Below the pieces are notes generated by a model. That model ran no database searches. It had not been told where the DNA came from and was given only the letters and a program-made list of their open reading frames with translations. A DNA stretch of 64,000 nucleotides from Polychytrium aggregatum (taxonomy: Eukaryota > Chytridiomycota > Chytridiomycetes > Polychytriales), in assembly GCF_025602895.1 (NCBI RefSeq), contig NW_026516296.1, forward strand, positions 1 through 64,000, in the 5' to 3' direction. Below, one piece after another: positions 9,992 to 22,160 of this stretch (positions are counted from its first letter, which is position 1; each line of letters begins with the position of its first letter). The position numbers and the translations under genes were made by a program.

Positions 9992-12283
9992 TCACTGCCG
10001 ACGACCTCTCAAGATGTGCCTCACCTGCTGGGCCCTCTTCTCTATGGCGAGGGTTGGATGCTGTGGAACCCCTTTGCCAGCAGGGATGAGATCGGTGTCA
10101 TCCCAGTCCTCGCCAAGGTCGACCGAGTTGGTCCGACGGTAGGCCGAGAACATGGACATGGCTCTGTCACGCAGCCCCCGTCGTTGGCCCATGCCATTGG
10201 TATTTTCGAGTGCCCATTCCAGGCCAAGCTCCGGGTCCAGGGCCAAGTCCAAGTTTGAATTGTGAGCATCATCATTGACGACGCTGCTTCCCACGACTTG
10301 CATTTCTGACCCTTCGGTGCTGTTCTGGCTGGATGCATGACCATCGCTCGAGCCTCTGGAAAAGAGGGTCGAGATCGAGAACCGTGGATCCCCAGTTTTT
10401 GCCGGGGGTCTTTGAGAGGTCCGCTGGGAGCTTTGCCTCGAGACCTGTGCGGGTGGCGAGCCTGGTTTGAAGGAATCTTGATGTGGCTGTCGAGTCGAAG
10501 AGGATCGGACCTGCCTATAGCGATGAACCGAGTAGATGGCCGCAATGCAGCAAAGCCCTGGTGGATGTGGATGGCAGTAAGCACAAATGGCTTGATGCTG
10601 AATCGAACGGGTCTGTGGAATGACCCATTGGCATCGAACATAGTTTTCGACGAAACCGCATCGGCGCATAGTGTACCCCCGATGGCTCACGAGTCTGTCG
10701 TACCTCCTACCACGACGATGCTAGAGCCAAGTCCGACGATGGGAAGAGCACTCGGCCCAGGCGCGGGGACACTGGAAGGGTCAGATTCATGGGCATCCAG
10801 ATCGACAAACAACGAGCTGTTCGTCCGGGCTGTCTCGGCCAAGAGCGGAGTGCTGGGCGACTCTTGGGGAGCCGAGGATGGCCCGGTAGATACCAAGCCC
10901 TCCGATGGACTGGGAGATGCTTGAAGGTTGTCGGTCGGAATGGAGATACCCACAGCGGCATCGGTTGGATGAGACAGACTCAGTTGGTCGAGTGTTTGAC
11001 GTGAACTCGAGACGAACATTTCGGCCTCTGATGAGGCAGGGATGTAATGGCTGGATTCGGTACCAGTAACAGACAGCGCCGTTGGGGTAATCGACAGCGC
11101 AACAGTCGACGAAGCCAATGCGAGCGAGGGCTCGGGCAACATCGACGACCACGATGCGGATATTACCGTTGGCGTTGGGTTGATATTGCTCGAGGTTGTC
11201 TCGCAAGCTGAATCAACGACACATGTGCCGTTGGGAAACCTGTCCGAGAGCACCTTTTGCAGATCCCAGGACCGGCCTGTGACATCGACTGGCCGATAAA
11301 AAGCATCGGGACCGCACTCATCTTGGGCCTGGCCGCTTCCGAAGCCATCTGGCTGCAGCAGAAACTGGGCAGCCAGATGGCATTCGCTGCATTCGGCATC
11401 GAAACAACCGAAGCTGTATATCCAGGAGAATGAGCCGTTGTCGCTGGAGAGTGTCGCCCTGGTGCTGAGAGCATATATAGACTGGGATCCGACGCCAACA
11501 CCGACACCATCACCGATACCGATACCACGGATGCGAGGCGAGAGCAGGGTGCAGGCAGGATAGATCGGAACATCCTCGGCCGTGTAAGCATGCGATAGCG
11601 GCCCCAGCAGCGACGACAGTGACGATGGCGATTGAGTCGAGTTTCCAGCGCATGTGGCTTGGATAAAGGTTGATGTGCCAAGTACATCTGCGATCCCACT
11701 GACACATCGTCAAGGACAAAGCAGAAAGTCAGCCAAACCGAGTATATCGACACAGATTCGGCAATCAGAAAGCAATACCCTTGCAAATACCAGGGTCCTA
11801 ACTCTCGGCTGCTGCCTCCTGGCAGCATCCACGATCGTATCGCAAGTACTTTGGAGCGCCAGCAGGGCTGCCCACAGATCCAGCTGCTCACCTTATCCAG
11901 CCGTCGTCGCCCGTTGCTCGGTAGTCACAAAAGGTGTGGTCGCTGTTGATCCACACAACATCCTGCACCGTGCAGTTGGTCGAGCACGTCGGGTCCGGGC
12001 ATGTTGAGAAGACGATGGTCGTCTGGTTGGCGGAGTAGAGACCAAACCAGTTCCCTCCAGGCTCGTCGAACAGTGGCAGGCAGTGGTTTGTCGGAGCCGA
12101 ATAGGCATTGAGGTGAGAGACGAACGAGTGTGGAGACGAGGCGACAGCGGCATTGGGCCATGGCGAGACCGAGTCTGAGAAGTTGAGGCAGCTGCTGTTG
12201 CTCAAGCCAACGAGCTCAAGCCCAAACTTGACGATCAGGGAGGGTGCGCTGGCCTCGGCGCTGATGATGGATGCGGAGGCCAT
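9992..12283 (-). CDS. Single-pass membrane protein with Cys-rich ectodomain and Ser/Thr stalk
   Basis: Unrecognised family. Exons 12283-11892, 11443-10704, 10557-9992; phases 2 and 1 match and give 565 aa. The N-terminal part has paired cysteines and N-glycosylation sequons (NSS, NQT, NCT). A second Cys-rich stretch (FGCFDAECSECHLAAQ) follows, then about 140 residues rich in Ser, Thr and Pro. A transmembrane helix is created exactly across intron 2 (GSSIVVVGG|LCCIAAIYSV) and is followed by basic residues, so topology is ectodomain first. The cytosolic tail is Ser/Gln/Pro-rich and acidic near the end. No signal peptide is visible at the called start. A signal-like segment starting with ATG at 12904 might be an upstream exon, but no convincing donor links it. 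Confidence 0.65.
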
Positions 12284-13228
12284 ATGGTGCTAGTGGGCGA
12301 GAAACGTTCGATGATCTGTTGGAAGCAAGTGGCGAGATCAGCAGATCGAAGCAACGACAGCGGCCCGAGAAATCCCAGGACGGCAGAGGCTCGGCGGGCG
12401 GCTCTGGCAGGCGGGCTGCTGTCGCCCTCGTCTGCATGGGACGGACGGCGGGAGACGGCATGTCCGGTTTGGTCTGGGCCGCATCAGAGCCGGCGGCTGA
12501 GCGAATCCAAAAAGCGCTGTTGTGGCCGAAGGGACCTGCGGCCAGTTCGCCCCGGGCAGATGAGAGAGCCTCCGGCATTCGGCAAAGACGACGGGGCTGA
12601 CGGAAGTTCGGGACTGAGTGCATGGTGTTCGCAAGGACATGTTGCACGGCGCTGCGCTGGGTTGCTCGCCGTCGTCGATGCTGGCCGTTGCCGTGAATGC
12701 CGCCCGGGCATCAATGGAGGTCGACCAGTCGCTCCTGGCCCGCTATTTCTGGCCTTGAGTGCCGCCGCAGCCCCAGACCGTCCTTGGGCAAGTGGGCGGC
12801 GACCATGGCGGAAGGACATCTTCGGCGTTCGTGGATGTGGTTGACAAAGTTGCAGCCACAGAGATCACCAGGACAGTGCAGACCACTTGCGGCCAACTGC
12901 ACATCGCTGCTCTCCGCAGCTGGGTCAATCGCTCTCCACAACAGTTGCTCCTGTCTGCTGCTGATCGCATGGCTGGTTTGCCTTGCCGGCGAGCACGAAA
13001 GGCGAGAGAGGCCTGGTCGCTGGCGATTGGACAGTATTGGAGCCTGGGATCGCGTGAAGGAGTACAGCAAGAGCACACTATTGCAGAGTGGCAGCCCAAG
13101 AGCGTCGCTTCTGCGCTGGAATCCGTCACTACCGAGGGGGGCATTCGCTCGTCAGGACTATAAACTGAAGGACGGCTCTCCGTCTGGCCAGAGGGTCGTT
13201 TCTCGGTTGTCGATGCAGCGCCGGCTCC
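12284..13228. promoter_or_regulatory. Divergent spacer between two membrane-protein genes
   Basis: 945 bp between start codons at 12283 (minus) and 13229 (plus). Several frames are open because the sequence is GC-rich. A minus-strand frame from 12904 encodes a signal-peptide-like start (MCSWPQVVCTVLVISVAA) and may be an unlinked first exon of the minus-strand gene. Confidence 0.4.
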
Positions 13229-13965
13229 ATGTTGGCTCCCAAAGATTCGTCGTTCCCAGCCGCGCTCCAGGCTCTGCGAAATAGCCCTGCCCGTCTCACC
13301 ATCACCACATCAGGGACAGCACTGCTGGTGCTCCTGGCGACCCTCGGTTCAACTCCTGGCAGTCTGGCCCTCTCGCTGGAGAAACGAGATAAGTTTGGTA
13401 AGCACTCTCCTGTCGGGATGCGGAATGCGGGCTCGGGAATGTCCACTTGGAGTTGCTCCTCGCTCCTCGCCTCGTCACAACATCCACCAAGTGCTTGCCA
13501 TCCAAGCCGAGTTGTGCTGAGATCGCCGTCGAGAGCCGCCTGTGGTGGCTGGGTCGAGTGACACCCCTGGACGAGAGGGTATCGGTTGTTGTCCTATCGC
13601 CAGCCTCGGCGTGATTGCCGGTGACTTCTGTACGATTCCAAGCACTTTGACGAAACGCTGATCCGCCACTCCGCCTCGTTGCAGAGAACATGGGTCTCAA
13701 CGTGTGGGCGATCGTCGCTTGCATCGTGACCATGATCATAGGATGCCTACGATGTGCCTACATCAGCCAGAAGAACAGGATGATGCTTGCCGATGGCACC
13801 CGTGCCGCAGAAATATGCATCGAACTAGGCCCCGATGGCGAGATGTCGTCGAGCCCAGAGCGGACTGAGCCTTTGCCACCATACTCGCCGAGACTTCAGC
13901 CGACACCCAGTCAGGCGAACCTAAGCATAGCCGTCCCTGCGCCTGCATACGAGCCCCCGAAGTGA
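13229..13965 (+). CDS. Small single-pass membrane protein
   Basis: Exons 13229-13397 and 13685-13965 (phase 1, GTAAGC donor and TTGCAG acceptor) give 149 aa. A hydrophobic stretch near residues 30-48 (TALLVLLATLGSTPGSLAL) is a likely signal peptide followed by LEKR, which could be a dibasic processing site. A transmembrane helix follows (VWAIVACIVTMIIGCL), then a cytosolic tail with a Pro-rich PPYSP motif and repeated prolines. No family recognised. It is divergent from another single-pass protein gene. Confidence 0.68.
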
Positions 13966-14577
13966 CCAGCCCGTCCCTGGCTCGCCCACGATTTGCCGAG
14001 TTCCTGAAACATGCGATCAACCCATCCTCTTCTCGCCCGACGATGACGGCTTGGATCCGAGTCTTCTCCCTCTTTACATCAAGCATGCCTCAGCTGAGTG
14101 TTTCGGTACCGAGCCGATGCACAGAGTCTTGGAGGCGAAGGCCCACTTGGTTGCCGGAATGTCGCTCTGAAGCACAAAGTGGGGCATACCGTCCCAGAAT
14201 GACCAGCGACTGGGCTTGTTTGACCACTCCGATTATGTCTGTAATTTTGAGTTGCTCTCCATCTTGAGTTATGATTTGTGATTTGTGGTCCCACCTTGAT
14301 CTTTTATGTTATTTTCGAGGCCCCGATGTGGCGGGGCGGCCTATCTATGTTTTTGCGTCCGTTTTGCCTTTTGTACTTTTACTGAACTGCAATCAATCAA
14401 GAATCCTTGTGAGAAGGATCGCCCGATGATCTGAATACTGAGTGACATTTATAACATAGCATGCCCAAGGTGCTCGCTGCGGGCTCACTGACGCCTCCAG
14501 TGGAGGCAGAATTGCCGTCGCTATCGGGAGTATGACCGGGTAACAATCAATACGAGCTGGCGATAGGCTGATTACAA
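13966..14577. other. Intergenic spacer
   Basis: 3' flank of the small membrane-protein gene. It becomes AT-rich near 14230-14400, in contrast to the surrounding GC-rich DNA. No gene or RNA seen. Confidence 0.6.
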
Positions 14578-15266
14578 CGATTCACTCGGTGGCAGGCTGG
14601 GAGATGGGGTAATTGGACACGTGGAACGGAGGATGCATGAGATGCACATGAGATGCAAATGAGATGTACATGAGATGCACAGGACAGCACCACATCGCAC
14701 GACAGTCAGTGCGGCGGGGTATCCTGTGGTGGGGAAACAAATGCAAGTGCCGACTCGCTCGTTGCCATCATCGACAGTCCGTGCGGCGTCATGTACTGTG
14801 ATGGAGTAAACTGCCGCAAGTCAGGATGTCCGAGTGGTTAAGGAGTTGCACTCGAAATGCAATGGGCTCGCCCGCGCAGGTTCGAATCCTGCTTCTGACG
14901 CTTGTCTTTTGCTCCTCGTTTTTGGCCCATATCCTGTCTCCTGTCTCCTGTCTCCTGTCTGCCCATCGCCACTGCGGTGTGCTCTGTTGTTTTCCTTCTG
15001 GATGCCATGCTCGCCGTCTCCGGTTTCTGCCGTTGAATGTCGTTGAATATCGTCTTCCAGTGTCGTCTTCCAGTGTCGTCTTGATCCATTGATGTGCATC
15101 CGCTGTCCCGATCCCCACGTCGATCGCGATCTCCATGTCGGTCTGGATCGTGCCTCGCTGTGCGCTCTGTCGTTCGGCTCTTGTCTCGCCCCCACCGCAA
15201 GTCTCTCTCGTCCATCACAACTTCACATAGTCCCGTCGCTGCATCTTCTTGCATCCGGTCATGTCC
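14578..15266 (+). repeat. 689-bp inverted segmental duplication, copy 1
   Basis: Positions x here match the reverse complement of position 46657-x across 31391-32079 without any indel. Only two mismatches were found by eye (14667 and 15259). The block contains a complete tRNA-Ser(CGA) and about 365 bp downstream of it, which at the other locus is the immediate 5' flank of the Irc3-like gene including its first ATG. No terminal repeats or target-site duplications were seen at the edges. Confidence 0.95.
14820..14900 (+). tRNA. tRNA-Ser(CGA), copy 1
   Basis: 81 nt with a seven-pair acceptor stem (GTCAGGA with TTCTGAC, one G-U), canonical A-box/D-arm (tgtccgagtggttaagg), anticodon loop ctCGAaa on a five-pair stem, class II variable arm (tgggctcgcccgc) and T-arm caggttcgaatcctg. 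Reads UCG codons. No intron. It lies inside the inverted duplication, and the copy at 31757-31837 is identical. Confidence 0.95.
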
Positions 15267-15993
15267 GCGGCAAAATGCAGCAGCCATCTCCACACTGGTT
15301 GGCCGCTTTCGTTGCGAGAACCGACCCCCATCAATCGATCCTGTGGCTCGGTGTCGGAGCAAAAAGACAATTCGAACTCCGCAAGTTCAAAGCGAGCGAG
15401 GCAGGGGTCGAACCTGCGACCTTTGGCTTCGGAGACCAACGATCTTTCCACTGATCTACACGCCCGCTTGTCGTTCTGGTCAAAAATGAGATACATAATA
15501 CAAACAACACCGCCATTTCCATCGGATTCTCTGCTCCACCCTCCAGCCATCGTCCCCATCACCAAACCTCAGTGTGTATGTCTTCATGCCTGCTCCATTG
15601 ACCTCTGGCCTGCATCGCGCCACTGTTCGACCTCGGGCTGCCTCTCCGCTCTCGGATCACTCCGTCTGCGAACCAGAGGACCCCCCCCCACAACCCGCAG
15701 CATTCGACTGGCCCTTCCGCCAGCAGCTTCACTTCCCCATGTGAACATCAGCCATGCAATGTGAATATAAACGAGTCCTATGTCGTGGCTCTGTATTCGA
15801 ATTACTGATCAAGACCTTTGACCTGGGCTGGGGTGGCCTCGAATGCGCCAACATTCATCGAGCGCTCTGGTTGCAGTCGGACTGATGCATTTGCCCAATG
15901 GAAACGCACAGGTACTATGATCACGGAGCTGTCTCCACAAAATATCGAGGGCTTTCCTATTGGCCCGTGTCGTGTCCACTGTTCCGCCCGACT
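15267..15993. other. Intergenic spacer around tRNA-Arg
   Basis: Apart from the tRNA-Arg at 15393-15465 I see no supported gene. An open frame that begins with the ATG carried by the duplicated block (15261) continues through the tRNA-Arg to about 15764, but shows no conserved content. Confidence 0.6.
15393..15465 (-). tRNA. tRNA-Arg(CCG)
   Basis: 73 nt on the minus strand. D-arm gatc...gatc, anticodon stem ttggt/gccaa with loop ctCCGaa, T-arm gcagg-ttcgacc-cctgc, acceptor GGGCGTG with CTCGCTC containing one U-U mismatch and one G-U pair. The internal B-box is canonical. It reads CGG codons. It sits 127 bp outside the duplicated block and is not duplicated at the other copy. Confidence 0.88.
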
Positions 15994-18219
15994 CTATCGT
16001 CGGTTGTGGATAATGTGTCGCAGCTTGGGACACACCGCCTTGATGCGCTCCTGGTCCTCCCGACTGATGGGGTGATAGAATCGCATGGAATTCACCGGCG
16101 AACCTGGCGCCCCGCTGACGCCGGTGCAGGTACCGACCGTAATCAGCTGCTTGAGCTTGGGCAGGTATGTGACGAAATGGTCCACCGAAATGGTGACGGG
16201 GATGTTGTAAAGGTATTTGAGCGCCAAGCTGTATCGCGAAATGTGGTCCAGCGATCGCTCCGTGAGATTGGTGTTGCCGTATGGCAGACCGAGATCAACG
16301 AGCCCGGGCAATGAGCGAGCAATCAGCTCAATGGTCTCGTCTCGAACAAGTGCCGCCGATCCTAGGTGCAGCTCTTTGAGCTTTTGGCATTGCTTGGCCA
16401 CCAGCGTCAGCGTATACGGCGATACATGGCGCCCGTCGACCAAATCCAAGGTCTCGATATCGAGGCAGGACTGCGCGATCTGGATCAGGGGGCCGTCGCC
16501 GAGGATGGGAACTCGCAGGATCTGCAGGCCCTGGCAGCTCCGGGCAATGGCTTCGAGATGCTGGTCCGTCGTCAAGTGATGCAGCGAGGCCGAGCGGCGA
16601 GAGGCATTCACGATCAAGACTCTGAGGTTGGTGAACTTGGAGACCAGCGGGAGTACATTCCGGACAAAACCAACGCCATCGAGTTCCAGATGCGCCAGCG
16701 AAGTGTTCTCTGTGCCAGTAAAGCAATCCAGATCCATGGATATGGCCGAGAGTTGCGGTGAAGTGGAGCCATCGACGAACTGGTCGGGTGTCGCCATCAT
16801 CTGAACCGGCGACGGGCCGGGCGGGAGACCGAGCAGGGGACGGAATATCACCGTGGGGTCGGCCGCCTGGTGGACCTCAAACAACGACAGCTGTCGGATG
16901 CGTGGGTTTGCGTAGAGTACCGATACAATGTGGTCCAGGTTCTTTGGGTTCCCAATGTGAAGCGCCTCGAGACTGGTCAGATGCTGGCTCATGGTCAGCA
17001 GCGTAAAGTCCATTGCCACGGGCCAGTCCAGGACAAAGGTTTTGATGCCTGGGTGCGTTCGAATGAGATGTCCCAGAGCATCGGCCATCCGCCTCTCGGC
17101 CTCGGCCAGATCGAGAGGCTTGCCCAGGTTGTCGACAAACGAAACCTCGCCCACCCACTCAAGCCCAAATGTCTGAAGCTGGTTTGGAGGCAGGCTCTCG
17201 GCCAGCTTGACAATCGAGCGGTCGATGGATGTGCCCTGCATCGTGGTCTTGACTCGAAAGTGGCGGAGCTGCTTGCACTGCGACGTTATGGCGCTGAGTC
17301 CTTCGTCCGTAATACAGGCCAATCCCGAGCCCAGCGGAGACACTGCCGAGAACGACGTGAGCGTCCGCTGGCAAACCGAGCTGATGATCCACAGATCGTC
17401 GTCATTGAGCACCGGATAGTCCACGTGGAGCGTTGTCAGCTTGGTGCAGCCTTGCAGGATCTTGCGAATGTTGCTGAGCTTCAAATCGCCCTGGTTCGCC
17501 TCGCCGGCCCACAGGTGGAAACGGTGGATGTACTTGCGATAATCGACATAGAGCGAGCGGTAGCTCGACAGGCGCGAACGCAACAGATCCCCTGGGGCGA
17601 TGGAGCGACCAAAGCGCGAGGAATATGCGCGACGAACGATTGCGTTAGACGACAGCTATCGAGAAGGCACAGGCTCGGGAGGCAGGATCTTGGCGACGGC
17701 ATCAGGCAAACGATCGCAGAGGCGAGCGGCCGCCTGAATACCCTGCAACGCAGCCGACTGACGCAGGCTGGATACGTGGTAGACTGAGCTAGATCGACAT
17801 TGTCATCACACCAACGGCAGTCGACCCAAGCGCCGGCCAGTAGACTCAAGCGTCGTACCATACAATATTGCAAACGATACGCAAAACATCCGTTTCACAG
17901 CAGCGTCTGATACGAGCCGAAACACTGCTCCTCCGCTACCTCGGCGCAACATCGCCATATGCACGGAGGGCGATAGAGCACACCCTGCTCTCCACAACCG
18001 CCTCATACAAACGCCTAGTGTCTCGAAAAGATGCTTACAGTCATCGACAGACCAGTCCAGGGCATACCAGAACTGCTGGATTGCAGGGCCGAACCACGTT
18101 TTGGAAACCAAGGCGTAGTTGAGCAGCTCCTGCTTGGAGTCGAGGCTGTACGAGAATATTCGCCCCAAGAGCTCGGGCGGGCACTGGGATATCGCCGAAC
18201 CAGGCTGTTGCTCAGACAT
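15994..18219 (-). CDS. F-box/leucine-rich-repeat protein
   Basis: Likely substrate adaptor of an SCF ubiquitin ligase. Exons 18219-18039 and 17591-15994, phase 1 (GTAAGC donor), 592 aa. The N-terminal F-box covers about residues 13-50 (CPPELLGRIFSY, then ALVSKTW). The rest is a long irregular AMN1/FBXL-type LRR array, with repeats such as CQKLKELHLGSAALVRDETI, LTSLEALHIGN and FTNLRVLIVN. The C-terminus PKLRHIIHNRR matches the last strand of such arrays. The target is not predictable. Confidence 0.85.
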
Positions 18220-18627
18220 TTTGGTTGAGAGCTCTATGGGCTTGCTCGTGGAGGGATATCGACGGTGCGGTCAGGGAAAGTGGGTGCGGCTCATGAAGAG
18301 GCCCAAGCGAACGAACGGGTTTCGGCTGCTGGGAGAGGACGACAGCGAGGGCTCGGCGCTCTCGCCCGCCTCTCGCCCGCCTCTCGCCGGCCTCTCGTCT
18401 CGCCAAGTCGACACCAGCCACACGCTCAATGCCCCATGCTCGCACAGGCCCATAGAGTCGCCGCATTGGCCGGAAGAAGGATATGAATTTGGGCAACAAG
18501 AATGTGGATTGAAAACAACGGCAGCGAATGTACAGCGCCGGAGGCTCGGGCACCTCAGGCAATCTCATGGACCGAGCCGCAAGTGAGCGTCCGCTGGCGC
18601 AGGTCGGCTCGGCAGTTCGCGGAGTGC
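18220..18627. other. Spacer between two minus-strand genes
   Basis: About 400 bp upstream of the F-box gene and downstream of the first RhoGAP gene. GC-rich, with a short ctcgcccgcctctcgcc direct repeat near 18360. No gene called. Confidence 0.55.
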
Positions 18628-21600
18628 TCAGAAGAGTTGGTCCTGAAGCCGTATTAGATCCGCGATAACCTGAAGAGACCATATTGTCAGTCTCGCTGCA
18701 GAATCTCCATCCCAGTCGGTTTGGTCCCTGGTCCAGTGTGCTCTCCGACACGACTTGCATCTCTGACCTGGTCCTGCAGCTGGCCATACGCAACAATGTT
18801 GCGAATGATGGACAGTTGATCGTCCTGGGTGACTGGGACACCTCGGTCTGGACCTGCTTGACTCGGATGCACTTCCTTGTCCGCGAACGGATCCCGAATG
18901 ATGTCATCGGCAAAGATCGTCGCCACGTTGTCGACCGTCATTTTGTTCTCGCTCGACCTATTCGATACCCTGTTTGAGAGTCGAAGCAGTCGTTTGGCCC
19001 GCCGGCGGGATCAGTGATCCGTGGCAGGACAGCACAGTGCAGTACAGCGCAAAACAGCAGTGCGGAACAGCGGAGGGCAGTATATAGCATCGCAGGTCAC
19101 CATTTCAGTAGGGAACGAAGCAGTGATACACAAAAACGTGATGGAGAGCGAGCCTCTGGATCAGGTCGCTGGATCTATAGAGCATAGCTATGCGAAGGGA
19201 CACGCCTACCTCTTTAGATGCTGCAACGTGTATCGCAACGTCGCACGGTACACCGCTGGCAGATATGATATGGAAGTACGCAAATTGATCAGCTTGGTTT
19301 CCAAGTCGGAGTCTATGATGAGAAATAGTCGAGTCAGATGGGTTCGGAGCATCGGCGCAGCTCGCTGGAGATGCGCTCACAACATGGCGCCTAGGGTGAT
19401 GTGTGTGGGCAATCCCTGGCACAAGCACAGCAAGACGGCAGCTGTACCGTTGTATCGTCCAACTCGCTCCATTTGCCCGGCGCTGATGGTCGGCCAGTCT
19501 TCCGACGGCTTGTCAATAAAGGCGAATAGCGGGTTGGGCAGCTCTCGCAGATACTGCTTGACGGTCCCTGCGATCGCATGAATATCGTGGTCTGGACTCT
19601 TCAGTTCGGCACAATCCAGACCGTGCTCGAGCTGCCATATCATGCTCTCGATCTGCTTCTTGCTGCCAGGGATACGGTAAATGCCCTCAGTCTCGAGCCC
19701 TGATGAAGAGCTCATTTGATTAGTCAAGGGCGTGGGAAGTAGTGGTCGAAATGGGCTGCAAGGGCCAGGGTCATCGACATCGGCTTTCGTGGATCAGAAT
19801 GAGTAGTTATGTGACAGCAAGCTCGCGAGATCATCGAGCCTTGGTGGACACACTTTGTCAGATACTGTGTCAGCTTAGCGGCGCTGTGTTGAGCTACTCA
19901 CCTTTGGCCTCGATGGCTTCAATGCATCCGCGCAGAATGTCGGGGACCATATCGGTTTTGCTGCAGAGCGAGCTGCTGATCTCGATCTTGAAGCACGGCG
20001 CTAGAACCCAAGGATAAGCCCGGGTTTGTATCAGTCGGGTCAGATCAGGCGATGGTGGGCTCGGACCCACAGGAGATGGCGACTTGGATACTCGCTAACG
20101 GATCAGCTGGTCTTACCAGGAAGCGGCTGGAGCTTGAAGTCATGCAGAACGAATGCTCGTGGTGGCGGACAATACTGATCGAATACTTTGCAAAAGGCCT
20201 CCCGCTGTTGTTCAACATTGGCTCGGAGATCAGCAACCTCCGACTGGAAAGTGCTCCAGTTTGGCTGGGGGAAACGACGAGAGCGTCGGTGAGTCAAGGA
20301 CTCGGTCGGGCCGCCGGAGAGTTAGAGAACCAGGACGTCAGTCCCTGTTCCCGAACCACTCCCACGGACATGTGTTATCCACACTTGTGTGCCGTTGATT
20401 GCAGCGATTCGTATAGGACCAGGCGCCCTCCATGGACAGTAACTACCTCCTCAGTTGGAGCGACAAACTTTTCCAGTTTCTGGATCGCCGGCTCGATCCG
20501 TTGAAGCTGGCAACTTTCGAAATTCCAAGATGCCTGGTGGTGGTGAACGGGGACGCATAATGCAACGCAGCCCAACTCAGAGGGTGCTCTTGATCAAATC
20601 TGGAAATTCTTCAAGCATGCATACAGGAGGCGTCGGTCTGCATCCAAGTCCACTAAGCGCTATCAATATCAGTGCGATCAAGCAGGGTCTGTTGTTACCA
20701 AGCGAATTTTCTCCCAGCTGTCCTTGATTTCCAGTCGCTTCAGCTCTGCGGCGACGATGGCATGGCGGTACGAGGTATCTGGCGAGCGATTCAAACCATG
20801 TGAGCCCGTTGTCCCAGGACAAGAGCACAGCCGGCCGACATTTTGGAGCCTCTTGGTCAAAACACCAAAGCATAAACTCAGCTGCACCTACCGGCCTGGT
20901 CAACCTTCATCTTGAATGACACAATCTAGAAACAGCGTGCCGGGTTAGAGCGTGCCCTTGGAGATTCACAGAGTTCGAAGGTTCAGCCACTAGAAGCCAA
21001 AGCTGCAGCGAGCACGCTACGACTGTTTCCGTTTGGCGTGTGGGAGATGCTACCTTAAGCGAGACTGTGTTCTTGGACAGCTCTTTCTCCAAATGGTCGA
21101 TTGATCTTACGTATTCGCCATGGAGCTACCAAGAATGCCATCGAATGAGCGCCACCGCACTAGCTAGCATGCCATTCGCCGGTTTACATGAATGGCTGGG
21201 TCGCATGGCATTGGAGGCATTTGTTCGCCCCCTTCAGCCTGCCTGGCCGTGACTGCTGGCTACGAACTCGCACCCAACATATTTTCCGAACCCCTTCAAA
21301 GTCGGCAATATGACGCCGATATTTACCTTGGAGACATGCCTTCGTGTTGTTGTGAGCTCGTAGGAGAGTTTGCTGATGTGTTTTTGCAGGGTGTCAATAT
21401 CTGCGCTGACTTGGTTCTGTGAGCCAAATGGTTGGTTAATACGAGAGGCGGGCTATCAGCGAGTTTGTCTCATCCCCGGCCGTGAAATTTCGACGATATC
21501 TCGATAGCAGACCGCCTCCAGAGTCGCTGCTGCATCCAGGCCATGCGCTGCAACCGTCCAAGACCTGCCCTGGATCCATCAGCCCAGGCTAGAAATCCAC

Positions 21601-22160
21601 CGATTCGGCGGTCGGCCCACCTTGGCGGAGACCAGCTCCTGGATGACCTCGCGGTCGAAGGAATCAGGTCCAGTTTCTGGGTCTGTGGAGAGGCTCAGCA
21701 GCAGAGTGACTATCGATTCGGCCAGTGCCTGCAGTTGCGATACCGGGCCGTGCGGAGTTGGACTGGGGTCAGGCCGAGAGAAGAGGGTGAGGCGGAGGCG
21801 ATGGCAATGATGCATCGTCGGGCACGGGAAGACCCGAGACTGAACAACAGGCATCTCGATATCATAGATGGTGCCGGGCCCGGTTCTTCGTTTCGTCATC
21901 TGCCGAGGAGCACTAGCGCCAGGATTCACACATATCCACAGGCGACGGGTGGCATGAGGGACATACGCAGAGGATCGGCGGATGAACCGAGACGACAGCG
22001 AGTTGAACGCTCTCGCATAAGTGGAGTCCAGACCGGCCTTTTGTCTCAGGGAGGCGATGATGTTGGCAAGCGCATGTTCGTTGGCTCGGAGCAGCTCCAG
22101 CAACTTGTTCAGCTGAAGCGTGTCGCCTGAATCTGGCGAGGAGTCGAGGAAACGAAACAT
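18628..22160 (-). CDS. F-BAR-RhoGAP protein, paralog A (Rgd1-like)
   Basis: Membrane-curvature-sensing Rho GTPase-activating protein. Thirteen exons: 22160-21967, 21762-21621, 21416-21327, 21125-21054, 20925-20892, 20778-20699, 20533-20447, 20264-20117, 20000-19902, 19699-19448, 19312-19210, 18969-18768, 18669-18628. Total 1,545 nt, 514 aa, every phase fits. Residues 1-280 form an F-BAR coiled coil (KLLELLRANEHALANII, NQVSADIDTLQKHISKL, SEVADLRANVEQQREAF). From about 300 a RhoGAP domain carries the arginine finger in EGIYRIPGS, the helix VKQYLRELPNPLF and the late motif NKMTVDNVATIFADDI. It ends in a short coiled helix (VIADLIRLQDQLF). It lies 0.8 kb from its paralog B in the same orientation. 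A split of the two domains into separate genes is excluded by continuous phases. Confidence 0.88.

Noticed and set aside
12743-12904. Signal-peptide-like exon starting with ATG at 12904
   Set aside because: Attractive as first exon of the minus-strand membrane protein, but no consensus donor gives the required phase, so it is mentioned only as a possibility.
14578-15266. Interpretation of the duplicated block as a tRNA-derived SINE
   Set aside because: The tRNA is intact and identical in both copies, there is no poly(A) or simple-repeat tail and no target-site duplication, and one edge coincides with a protein gene start.
20045-20297. Small separate genes in the RhoGAP region
   Set aside because: Each short frame proved to be one exon of the 13-exon paralogs once phases were followed.
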